From contig VXAY01004289.1 in NCBI GenBank assembly GCA_013399855.1, forward strand, positions 62,001 through 126,000: a DNA stretch of 64,000 nt, written 5' to 3'. Under the pieces are notes generated by a model. That model was given only the letters and a program-made list of their open reading frames with translations. It was not told the origin of the DNA and did not search any database. A program made the position numbers and the translations under genes. The DNA is from Oxyruncus cristatus (taxonomy: Eukaryota > Chordata > Aves > Passeriformes > Cotingidae). Below are positions 13,201 through 22,503 of the stretch, piece after piece. How positions within the stretch are numbered: position 1 is the first letter of the stretch; every line of letters begins with the position of its first letter.

Positions 13201-16037
13201 ATTACTTTGTCGGTTTATTACATTTTTCAGTCCAACAATGTGATTGTCCCCCTGGTTTCATGCCTTCTGTACAAAAATTCCTGCAAGACTTTCAATAGTC
13301 AGCATCCCTTTCCAAGTTTTTGCTGCACTGCTGCCTTCCAGCTGATCTGCTTTAGGGAAGTGCAATGAACCCCAGACTGCTGGGTGTCTTACAATGGCAA
13401 GCTACAGCAACCTAACTATAAAGTTTCAAGAGCTACATGAAACAGACATTACTTCTGGCACTGTAAGTAATAGATCAACAACCCAAAGTACAATTTGTTT
13501 TAAAGAAAACAGCCTACCCACACAGTGGAATCACTGTTTAGTTGAACATCGCTATTATACCCAGATTATTCCATGGATCATCTCCTTTCTAAGGGCTACA
13601 AGCCCTTCTTACATTGGAAATATGAATGTATATAAAACTGCTGCTCTTAAAACTTTCAGGTTTTTAACCTTTGAGTACCTCTTCAACATCCACATCTTCT
13701 ACTATTTTCTATTCCTGCAGCCTACTTTGGTGAGGGATTTACAGAAAAATTATCCCAATTAAAAGCCTACACATGAGTGATAAGGACTAGTCAAAGCTTA
13801 ATGCTGAAAACCCAAGAGAAGAGAATATTAAGTAAATAGCTATGTAGGGAAAACCGCTCAAGCCTATCTGGAAATTTTACAGCTACAAATAACTACAAAC
13901 ATAACTCTTAACATAGCCTAATCTTAGCATAGATGCACAGAACTTACTCTATTGAGAACCCAGTTACTTGAAAAGCGTAGTTCATATTAGTTCCACCGGG
14001 GAAAAAAAAAGGCAGTTAGCAGTTTTGTTTGGACAGATCCATGACTACATTATAGGTTTTATCAGGTCAGAAACACTGGTAGAATCTAATAATTGCTAGA
14101 GCAGCCTAATATTCCAGTGAAGATGTGCTGCAAAAGACATAAATTACCATACTTCCAGACTCTTCATTTTGAGGGAAAGGGCGCTTCTTGATTTGACACC
14201 CAATATACTTACAATGAAGGCATTAACAGCAAATAACTAAGACCACACTGATCTCTTCAACCAAAGTAGCACTAAAATTGTTTCCCTCTTAAAAGTACAA
14301 TTCCCTCCCTTTGTACCACATCTTCAGAAAATAGTAGAATGTTTTTGCAATTGTCCTCACATACAAACATAGAAATTAACTGGTTTGGCAGAGAATTGCT
14401 GGAACATTCCTTTCAAAGCTGCGCTCTATTCACCTCCCTCCCACTCCATCTTATGGATTTACAACAAAATAATCATGGAACTCCATCACACAAATTATTA
14501 ACTCCATCACACAAACGTTAACAGTAACTTGCTCACAGTCTCAGAAATACCGCATTTCCCATATGTGATATCATCTGCATTAAAAAAATGGCTGAATCAA
14601 GCCACCTCTATCTGGTACTGCCTGTCAGTACACTCACCTGACCAGAGAAATAGGAAATAGAACGGAAGGAATTAATTACCCTGAAAAAAATCTTTTCATT
14701 TTTACAAAAATGGTTGTCAACTTTGTTCTTAATTTTTCCCCCTCTGCATGTTTCTCTTATGGGCAGGGACTTAAAACTATATAGAAAAGGAACAGAAATG
14801 CAAGTATTTTGGAGAGAAAAACCTCAAAAGACAGGCAATAGGCAAGGACAGAAGCACAAGAGGAAGCATACTCCCCATTTAAAAGAGTCCAAGTCAACAG
14901 AAATCATTTCTGACAGTAAGAAATAGCTATATAGAGCTCTATCAAGTAGCAAAATTAATGCTTTTAATAACCAAACACTGCTTTGTTTCATAGTCCTTGA
15001 TGTAGCATCTCATGAGCTCTGTAGGGTTATTCCATGCAATATTTCTATTCTTCAGTCAACAAATATGATTATGTGCAACACCCTAATGAAAAAAATCACT
15101 GAGCATGAAGAGGAGAGCACAGTGAAACAGGATGTCAACAATCACCACGGCTATGCCAGTCTGCCCACAGAAGATGTTGCCGAGTGGAGCTTGGCAGCTT
15201 GGAACTGACAGAAAGAACACATGACCCAAAAGCACAGCAGAACCCACACAACAATAAGGAACACAGCACTGCCAGTTAAGTTACATCAACATCAGTGAAA
15301 GCTGGGGGCTATTTTTCTTTTCACGAGGGAAGGTCTGCACTAAGTAAACTGCACAACCTACAAGGCGAATTAAGATTTATCATTACCACATCTGTATACC
15401 GGCTACAACTCCATCTTATATTAGTAAGTGCACACAAAACATCACAGTTTTACAGTGTAAGACTAACGTAAACAACTGTGTGTGAAACCGTATCCTACTG
15501 TGACCCTCACGATCTTCCTCACGCGTTTCGTCCCACTACAGAAGAAATCGATTGCAGAGTAACAGCTGCCTCCCCAAGGGCAACAGCCTCGGCTCTCCCC
15601 GCGGGAGACGGCCCGGCAAAGCCCCGCCAACGGCCCATACCCGGAACCGGCAACGGAGCTCCGCGAGAGGCCGCGGGGCGGCCTCTTCATCCTCGGCCAA
15701 GGCCTCGCCTCCTCCCGCGGAAGAGCCGAGGTCGGGCGGGAGCGGGGCCCTCATGCAAGGCCAGCGGCGACCCAGGAGCGGGGGGGCGGAAGGAGGACTG
15801 GGAGCAGCAGCGCCGAGACCGGCCTCACAGAGGGCAGCGCCCGCCCGCCTTGCTCCAGCGGCCGCAGGCGGCGGGACCGCCCGCGAAACTCCACCGCGCC
15901 CCGCCGCCGGCAGAGCGCCGGGGACGGGAGGCCACCGCTCACGAGCCGGCCCCGGCGCCTGGGCCTACTTATTCCGCCAGCACCTCACGGGCCGCGGCCC
16001 CGGGCGGACTCACCAGGGGGCTGCCGGTGCTGGCCAT
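1143..16037 (-). CDS. PDPK1: 3-phosphoinositide-dependent protein kinase 1 (PDK1), 5' part, exons 1-5
   Basis: PDPK1 phosphorylates the activation loop of AKT, S6K, SGK and PKC kinases at the membrane and in the cytosol. Five coding exons are visible: 16037-16014, 4101-3832, 2824-2782, 2583-2446 and 1287-1143. All have GT/AG borders and together give 620 nt in one frame (206 residues plus 2 nt). The protein starts MASTGSPL, then YDAVPIQSSVVLCSC, a Ser/Gln-rich linker, PRKKRPDDFKFGKI, the glycine loop GEGSFSTV, and the VAIK-type lysine in REYAIK at about residue 114 (111 in human). The PIF-pocket stretch KILEKRHIIK, the hinge LSYAKNGELL and GKGIIHR follow. The HRD aspartate and everything after it (activation loop, PH domain) lie outside the window to the left. 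The first eight residues differ from human MARTTSQL, but Tyr9, a known Src-family target, is kept. The match to vertebrate PDPK1 is near-continuous, so identity is secure. Confidence 0.97.
2020..2039 (+). repeat. Poly-A tract
   Basis: A simple A homopolymer of about 18 bases in the PDPK1 intron between exons 4 and 5. No retroposed gene body is recognisable next to it. Confidence 0.8.
2446..2583 (-). CDS. PDPK1: PDPK1 coding exon 4 (catalytic lysine, alpha-C helix)
   Basis: A 138-nt exon. It completes AIK and runs KILEKRHIIKENKVPY, VTRERDVMSRLDHPFF, VKLYFTFQDDEKL. The catalytic lysine and the alpha-C glutamate (in RERD) are both present. The residues that form the PIF pocket in human PDK1 (K115, I118, I119) have identical counterparts three positions later. 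Confidence 0.96.
2782..2824 (-). CDS. PDPK1: PDPK1 coding exon 3
   Basis: A 43-nt exon with a gtaagt donor. It codes for VVLARELASSREYA and gives the first base of the Ile codon before the catalytic lysine. It starts in phase 0 and leaves one base over, which matches the next exon. Confidence 0.95.
3832..4101 (-). CDS. PDPK1: PDPK1 coding exon 2 (N-terminal linker and glycine loop)
   Basis: The acceptor is tctcttttcag and the donor gtaact; the exon is 270 nt, 90 codons, phase 0 at both ends. It carries YDAVPIQSSVVLCSC, a poorly conserved Ser/Asn/Gln linker, a PQPRKKRP basic patch, and the kinase start FKFGKILGEGSFST. The splice point inside the glycine loop, after FST, is where the human gene splits. 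Confidence 0.96.
5926..5947. other. Assembly gap (22 N)
   Basis: A run of 22 N directly after a run of G. The flanks are ordinary intron sequence of PDPK1. Confidence 0.99.
8789..8814. repeat. Perfect 11-bp inverted repeat, 4-base loop
   Basis: ATTCCATCACA is followed by TCTC and then TGTGATGGAAT, the exact reverse complement. It lies in PDPK1 intron 1, with no coding context. It may simply be a small palindromic duplication. Confidence 0.8.
11613..11806 (+). mobile_element. CR1 LINE 3'-end fragment
   Basis: It contains the typical CR1 3' sequence: a stretch reading GGGCTGCCCAGGGAGGTG, then CATCCCTGGAGG, and the 3' end GGTTGGACTTGATGATCTC followed by GAGGTCCTTTCCAACCC. Only the last 190 or so bases of the element remain. 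It belongs to the same subfamily as the copies at 26876 and 36243. Confidence 0.9.
14483..14520 (+). repeat. Short tandem duplication (about 20 bp)
   Basis: The unit ACTCCATCACACAAA occurs twice in a row, separated by a few bases, in PDPK1 intron 1. Probably a slippage product. Confidence 0.6.
16014..16037 (-). CDS. PDPK1: PDPK1 coding exon 1 (start codon)
   Basis: The ATG lies at 16037-16035 in a good Kozak context (gcc before the ATG, G after it). It codes for MASTGSPL and ends at a gtgagt donor, phase 0. Human exon 1 also codes for eight residues. The exon is inside the CpG island, and the 5' UTR continues to higher coordinates. Confidence 0.93.
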
Positions 16038-16127
16038 GGCCCGCCCAGCCCGGGGTCGCTGCCCACCCGTTCCGCGCCGAGCGCTCGGCCCAGCCCAAAC
16101 CAAAGGGACACCCGCGTCCCCCGCCCG

Positions 16128-16135
16128 TGACGTCA
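16128..16135. promoter_or_regulatory. CRE palindrome (ATF/CREB site) 1
   Basis: Perfect TGACGTCA about 90 bases upstream of the PDPK1 start codon, in the range expected for a functional core-promoter CRE. Binding is inferred, not shown. Confidence 0.7.
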
Positions 16136-16387
16136 CCACAACAATCCCCTCGCGGGCGGGACTTCCGCGCGCCCCGTGCGCTCACTGGGGGCCGCAGCTG
16201 CTGCTCACGCGCAGGCCGGGACAGGGCGGCCCCAGCAGCCTCCGCGCTCGAGCCGGATAGAGCATGCGCAGTTGTAGGGGTGATGCTGTCGGACGCTGCG
16301 CTAGGTGTGGGCGGAAAGGGCGGGGCCGCTCCTCCCCGTGAGCTCACATCCGGCTTCGTGTCACGACACCGAGGGAGGGGCGGGTGG

Positions 16388-16395
16388 TGACGTCA
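16388..16395. promoter_or_regulatory. CRE palindrome (ATF/CREB site) 2
   Basis: A second perfect TGACGTCA, 260 bases from the first, in the same island, flanked by GTGACGTCACCG. It lies closer to where a divergent plus-strand transcript would start. Confidence 0.65.
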
Positions 16396-18974
16396 CCGCG
16401 CGGGCGGGGTCCCGGGAGCGCAGCCCGAGGCTGAGGTGCGTCGCCGCGGTTCCGGCGCGGGCGTTCACTCTCGGAACGGGGGTTCCCTCCTGCGGCGCTT
16501 TCTACAGGCTCTTGTGTCCCGTGGCTCGCACGAGCCCGTGGGGCCCGGTAACGACGTCCTGTCAGGCTGTGTGCGAGCGTCGCCTCGGCCCGAGCCCGCC
16601 GGACCCAGTGGGGACCCCGCCGAGCACGACCCTACAGCGGACAATTTGTCAGGGAATTCACAGAGTTGTGAGGCATTACTCAAAAGGATGAGGCAGAAAA
16701 GGAGAACTGACAGGCTAAATCAGCTTTCCTGCATGATAATTTTCTCATCCTTTTCTTCAGCAGATGAGTAGAACAACTGATAATAATCTTCTAATCGGTT
16801 GTGTGCGTGGATCAGTGGGGGTGTGTAGTTTATTGTTGGAAGTCTACCTTCACTCATTTTCAGACTATAGTCACATTTTAGGCCTCTCAGAGAAACTCTG
16901 CCAAGTAATAAAAAGCTTTTGTTAAGTTTAAGCCATTAATGCTGTAACTGTATTTGTGTCTACTGACTGCTGCTCTTCAAAGAGATCCACCTAGTCAAAA
17001 GGCAGATTCTTTTCCATTTCATCTGGCAAAATTTTTTTCTCCTGTTTTGGCTCTAACTAGACAATATCATAATGGTCCACACAGCAGATTGACCAGTTGG
17101 ATTTATGTTTGTTTATGTCTTTGCATATTTTTATAAGGCTCAAAAAGTATCAGGCTCAGCATAGAACTAATAAAATGTATGGATTGCACAGAGCTAAGTT
17201 TGCAGCTATTTTAAACATTACACAACATAGAGTCGTGAACACAAAGAAAGGAAGCAACAAAGAAGGGCAGACTTGTAATAATATTATGTGACAGTTCTGT
17301 CAGACTCATCCTGTTCCAGAAGGGGTAACTTGGGCAGATGTGATACGCTAATTCAGCTTCTCTGGGCTGTGGATCAGATATAGACTATACACGTATCCCA
17401 CTGTGAGCTGAGGCAAACTCAAGTCAGCAGCATCACTACAGGCAATTTGCTCAGTTCTGCTCCTTAGCATCAGCAAACAGTAGCGTTTTCCTTTCTAGAA
17501 AAGCAAAGAATGCTGCCTTCAGAACAGAGGTAGCAAAGCATAGAGTAGCATTTAAAGCCATTCAATGAAATATCGGTATATCATGTGTAATCCTTTGAGA
17601 TGAAGACAGTGCTCTAGAGTCCATTGGGTTTATCTTGCAGAGTTTAGAGTACCAAACCTGCTGGAAAACTTGTACAGTACAGATCTTTATTTTCTATTCA
17701 GTTGAAAACAAACTGAGAAACTAAAATTAATTAGAAAAAGGGACAACCACAGAATCTATGAGTTTGTAATCAGTCTGAGGAAAAAGGGAGAGGCCCATTG
17801 TGCAGGAAAGGGAGTGAATAATAGTTGGTGTGTAAGGGATTGAAGGGTATAGCACCCCCTTTTTCTTTCAGTAGAACAATCTAGTTTAACAATGAAGATG
17901 ATTAATATTTATCATTTTACCAAGATAAAAATAGCACACATAAAAGTTGAGTTAATCCCTTAGCAAGTGTGTGAAATTCTGCAGGGACAAGTGGAATTTG
18001 CCCTGAAGTATTCTGGGGGGAAAAACTGAAACAAAACCAAAAACAAACAAGCAAACCATAAATAACTAACTGAAGCAGTCTCTGTGATGTTGAAAGCTAT
18101 TTCTGAGAAGCCATGCAAAAAACCTAGAGGCCTATTGAATGATAGTCTCATCTTTAAATGTAAGAAAAATAGGGCCCAAAATAATGCTAAACAATGGAGG
18201 ATTAACAGAGAGAAGCAATATAAATTGATTCACTAACTTTCATCTTTGATAAAAAAATTTACTTGCTGCTGATGGGAAAGATGTAGATATTACATAATTA
18301 GACTGAGGTAAGATTTTTGACACAGTTCCATTTTAAAGGAATACTAAGGAAGCTCTTTGGTCTAAATGCTAGCACCTAGACTTATGAATGAATTATTACA
18401 TTTTTTGATAATGTATTCGAGTCTAATCATTAACAGTTCCCCATCCCCATTAAATTGAAATGGCATTTCAGGTATTCCAGGCTGAGTCTTTGTCTGATTC
18501 AATATTTTCATCAGTTTTGGTAATGAAATAGAAAATATGTATGGAAGATTTGTGATATTGCTTTAGGAAAAATTTTAGTCATTTGGGGAGACAAAAATGA
18601 GAAAAAATATTTTGGCAAATTTTCAATACAGTCTAAATAACATGAAATTCCATAAAGTGCAAAGTATTGCACTTCAAAAAAAGAAATCAAATGCATTAAT
18701 ATAAATTGCAAAATAATAGCTTACTAGCAATATATTGAAACAGGATGTGAGAGCTACAGTGTATTGTAATTTAAATAATGAATTAATAGTGAGATTTACT
18801 CCAAACAGACAAATTCTATTGTAGTACATAATGTGATACAGAATTTTAGAACGGCAGCAAGTACTTATTTCATTTTTCTTGTAACAAATGAGGATGCAGT
18901 TGAATTGTATATCCAGGTCTAGCATGATGCCTTAAGGAAGATATAAATCAGTTGGAAAGAATCTGTGGAAGTTA

Positions 18975-19305
18975 ACGCTGCCTGTGGTGGGGGACGGGGA
19001 GAAACCGCCCGGGGTGTCGGGCGGGCGGGACCTGCCAACANGACATGGCACTGGGGAGAGGGGACACTGCCCTTGGGGGTGAGCGGAGCCGCCAGCCCAG
19101 CCAGCCCAAGGCTTTCCGGGCCCGCCCGCCAGCCCGAGGGCGATTCCGCCGGCCCTGGTGGGAGTGGCAGAGCCCGGGGCTGGTGTCGGGGGTCACTGGG
19201 TGAGACGGGCGAGGGGTGGCCGGAAACGGCCGGAGATCGGACAGGAGGCGAAGTACCACATCCGCCCAAGGGGCCACCCAGAATACACCCTACCTGAAGC
19301 CCGGG
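18975..19305. other. Isolated GC- and CpG-rich block
   Basis: About 330 bases with roughly 27 CpG by my count and GC boxes, set abruptly in very AT-rich DNA. It has one ambiguous base at 19041. It codes for no recognisable protein on either strand although open frames cross it. It could be a small CpG-island promoter of an unannotated transcript, a fragment of a mobile element, or an assembly insertion; I cannot decide. Confidence 0.6.
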
Positions 19306-19755
19306 ACCACAACTAAACCAAAATTTTTATCACAGAACATTTTCAACTCCTTAGTGGCTTACAAGTACTACTTACGTGTCTTCTGAAATTGTTTCCTTTT
19401 AGCGAAACTCAACAGACGAAAAAGGGGAAAATGCTGACCATTTTGTACTGGTTGCAGGTGATACACACAGCATGCACTCTGTAGTCCCAGAATAAGAAAG
19501 GCTTCACAGGCTTGACCAGAGCCCATATTATGTCTCATTACTAGATAGTAGTTCTCGGTCTTCCACTGGAAGGATACCTAGAGGCAAAACTCACCCTTAG
19601 AATAGTTCAGAGATTCTGGAAGAAGCTTTAAAAAATATAACTTGAACCTAACACCAGTCTCAAACGTGACACACACACAAAAAAAAATGAACAGAAAACC
19701 TTAAAAACACAAAGCAAAAGGACAGGGGGGAAAAGGGGGTTTATAGACTACTTTT

Positions 19756-19850
19756 TTAGTATTTTTATATTTATATAAATATATAAACATATATATATAC
19801 TTATACAATATATATTTATATAAATTTATATTTATATAAATATTTATAGT
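19756..19850. repeat. AT-rich simple repeat (TATA/TTTATA)n
   Basis: Almost pure A/T sequence of irregular TATATA and TTTATATAAA units. Low-complexity DNA with no gene signal. Confidence 0.85.
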
Positions 19851-21509
19851 ATTTCATTGGCTGAATAAAAATTAGGCTTTGATTGTTCCAAGGACCTAAT
19901 TGTAAAGCAGAGGTATTTTGTTCTTTTTTTTGTAGCTACAACAACTAACATTTATAAGTAACTCCATAAAAGCAGAAGCAGCTGAAAGTTGTTTCATCTG
20001 GAGAACTACTGATGCTGGAATATCAGTTCAGCCTTTTAACCATCAGCATCTCATCACCTGCAGACTCGGTTGTTATAGTCTTCCTGTCCTGCCCTAATGG
20101 ACATAGGCAGCATCATCTTTGACTTCTCATTTCTCTTAAGTAATTTCTGACTACATTCAATCTCTCTGTTTTCTTTTGCTTCTCTGTCTCATGAAGTTTT
20201 TTGTTCTCCCGTCCATAGCCTGACCTGCTGGTCCTTACTGTATCTGAATGTAATTGTTCCCACTCTGATTTTGCTAATACTCCCGGTATAGAATACCTTG
20301 TTAACTGAGCAAGATTTTATGAAACTGGTTCAATTTCTGCGCAGACATGTTCATAAGCAAGGGCTATCAAGATCTGAGAGATTTAAGATACAATTGATCT
20401 GGCAATTCCAGAAAGCATCCCTCTGATTCTGAAGATTTGAAATTTGAGAGACTACATCAAATGACACCATGTGGTCTAACAGTTTAGGATCACCAAAATC
20501 TTTCAGGTGTGTGGTCTTGTTATATGATTTTCTTATCCTGAGGAAATTATAGCAACTCTTAATGACAGCAACAGCACATTCTTCTCTTGCCATTAGATTG
20601 ATGTATAGTAAAAGAAGCACACTTGAATATAGTTTTTGCAAGTTGAAAAGCACAAAGGACCAGAAATGGGATATTTTTATCAGGTATCAAGTAAGCCCTT
20701 TGCTTACAACACTGAAAACAAATCACTGCTGTCACCTCCTGTGGCTGTCACGCAAATCAGATGTGAACTCCTCCTTCTGTTCCTGTTTTTCTCACAGTTG
20801 AAGACTCCTCTCAACAATTCTCTGGCCTAGCATGCTATTTGGGAAGGATGTCTCAACCTGTTTTGTTACTTACAAATGAAATCTTTCTTTGCCTTGTCAA
20901 AACTATTCAGTGCTAATGGTCAGCAGAGAGACGAGGGAAGCACTCCAAAGACAAAGGAATAAATGTATGTGACTGGATATATGCATGTGCCAGCTAGTTC
21001 AGATGCACCTGTACATATCTCACTATGCTTGCTGAAACTGTTGAGCCTATTAAATCGAGGAGATGCAACTAAGACTCCAGAAGTCCGCTTGGTGGTAAAT
21101 TAATCATGTATAAGATTTTCTGTGTCTAGGACAGAAAGTAAATCTCTAGATACCCAGCTCAGAAAGGCTGTACCTGTTGTGCAGTTAGACCAAGGACTCA
21201 TCACCCTGGAGAGCCAGTAGGCCTGGCCTGTATTGTGATTAAGTAAGCCTTATGTGTGCTGTTCTTGCTTTTCATCTTTCTCCATTAGATCAGCCCAGCT
21301 ACTTAACCTTGAGATGAATTTTTGTTAAAAGCAGTACACGAGGCTTAGTTTTTGCAAAATAAAAAGTTACGGCTGTTCACGATAATAAAGATTAAGGTCC
21401 ACTGTCTGATGATCTCTAAATAGAGCAATTACAAATTCTAATCAAATCAGGAACCTCTTGAAGTCATCCATGCATTAAGAAGCAAAATTATGCTCTTTAG
21501 CAAAAATCG

Positions 21510-21515
21510 TTTATT
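21510..21515 (-). terminator. Candidate polyadenylation signal of IL9R
   Basis: AATAAA on the minus strand, about 450 bases after the IL9R stop codon. It is the first clear consensus signal I saw downstream, and the implied 3' UTR length is normal. Confidence 0.5.
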
Positions 21516-21963
21516 ATGATTTTATGAAGAATTATGCGTAGTTTTAAAAAAAATGATGGAGTTTAAATCATGGTTCATCACATTGCAAATATTGCTGCTT
21601 CCAAGAGGCACACAATTCCAATAGCTCTTCCTGAGGAAAAACAGCAGGTTTGCTGCTGCCTCCTCAGACCAGGGGGTTACTGGACCTCTGCTGCCAGGAG
21701 GTTAATTTAGGGAAGGGCATGGTAATGTGTCTGTGAGACAACAGATGTTGCTGGAGTTGGGCTTTGCCATGCCTGTAGGGGTAGTGTTTGCTAGCCAGAG
21801 GACTCAGTCACAATCTTTTTGTGAAGTACAGAAGTTGAAGATTTTAAAATTATACGTGTTTGCAATTGTCTGCACAGTCACCATTTAAGCCACTTGGGAA
21901 GACAATGTTGGGAGGTGAGAGAAGAGCACAAGAATCTTTGTAGGCAGTATTCCTCAGGGAAGG

Positions 21964-22503
21964 TCACTGATTGTTCTGATGTTTGACAAGACTATTGCCA
22001 TCAGAGAGCTTCAGTAGTTCAGCAGGAATCAGACCTCCTGTGGTATCATTGTCACACAAGGTACAATAGTCACTACCACTGAAGGACACATCTTCTATCT
22101 CCAAAGATTCTTGAAGCATAAGAAAGTCACCCTTTCCCTGCTGTGAGTGAGAGGAATAATTCCTTCCCATGCTAGGGCTCTCAAAGTTGTCTTTAATTAT
22201 TTCAGAGATTTTCGGGCCAACTGTGTCATCTGCATGGTTTGGTGCAAACAAGAGTCCTGGCCTCAATTCTGTCTCTTCAGCTCTTATGTACCTACTGGAG
22301 ACATATTGCTGGCTTGGACCTGGGGCAAATACAAAGTTTTCTTCTGCAGCAAACAGATTTGTGCTTTCTATAGGTTTCCAGGAAATCTGGGAAATCAGTT
22401 CCTGGGTGTTTAGATCAGAAACTCTATCTGCAGTCACTTTGCTTGAGTTGCTGGCCTCTTCTCTTCCAAGTTGGCTACAAGCTTCATTAGGTCCAACCCA
22501 GTC
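21964..22503 (-). CDS. IL9R: IL9R last exon: cytoplasmic tail
   Basis: A 540-nt exon with acceptor tttccctag. It opens DWVGPNEA in phase 0 (human TWMGAHGA), then an acidic Ser-rich tail of 179 residues. Tail tyrosines are Y367 (YVSS), Y372 (YIRA), Y416 (YSSH) and Y446 (YCTL). No YxxQ motif like human YLPQ is present. The stop codon is at 21964-21966. Confidence 0.9.
   Translation of the reverse strand, partial: DWVGPNEACSQLGREEASNSSKVTADRVSDLNTQELISQISWKPIESTNLFAAEENFVFAPGPSQQYVSSRYIRAEETELRPGLLFAPNHADDTVGPKISEIIKDNFESPSMGRNYSSHSQQGKGDFLMLQESLEIEDVSFSGSDYCTLCDNDTTGGLIPAELLKLSDGNSLVKHQNNQ

Larger units (their letters stand above)
4102..16013 (-). other. PDPK1 intron 1 (11.9 kb)
   Basis: AT-rich intron between coding exons 1 and 2. 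It contains a 22-N gap (5926-5947), one CR1 3' fragment (about 11613-11806), a perfect 11-bp hairpin (8789-8814) and a small tandem duplication near 14485-14520. Open frames are short and show no recognisable domain. No other exon was seen. Confidence 0.8.
15555..16640. promoter_or_regulatory. CpG-island promoter of PDPK1, possibly bidirectional
   Basis: A sharply bounded stretch very rich in G, C and CpG surrounds PDPK1 exon 1, with AT-rich DNA on either side. On the far side of exon 1 it has two perfect TGACGTCA palindromes (16128-16135 and 16388-16395), an NRF1-like GCATGCGC (about 16263), ETS-like CTTCCG/CATCCGG sites and GC boxes. There is no TATA box. The island runs some 600 bases past the PDPK1 ATG on the upstream side, so it could also fire on the plus strand; I see no conserved protein there. 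Open frames on the plus strand across the island are best explained by lack of stop codons in GC-rich DNA. Confidence 0.85.
16641..21509. other. Intergenic region between the PDPK1 promoter and the IL9R 3' end
   Basis: About 4.9 kb, AT-rich except for the GC-rich block at 18975-19305, and with an AT-repeat tract at 19756-19850. Open frames are short and not conserved in any way I can recognise. Confidence 0.6.

Noticed and set aside
15478..16260. 260-codon plus-strand open frame across the PDPK1 promoter
   Set aside because: It is antisense to exon 1, lies in the CpG island, and is rich in Pro, Arg, Ala and Gly with no domain; the long frame follows from scarcity of stop codons in GC-rich DNA.
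16305..16771. Plus-strand frames of 128 and 111 codons upstream of PDPK1
   Set aside because: Overlapping frames with no recognisable family. A divergent noncoding RNA is possible, but a protein is not supported.
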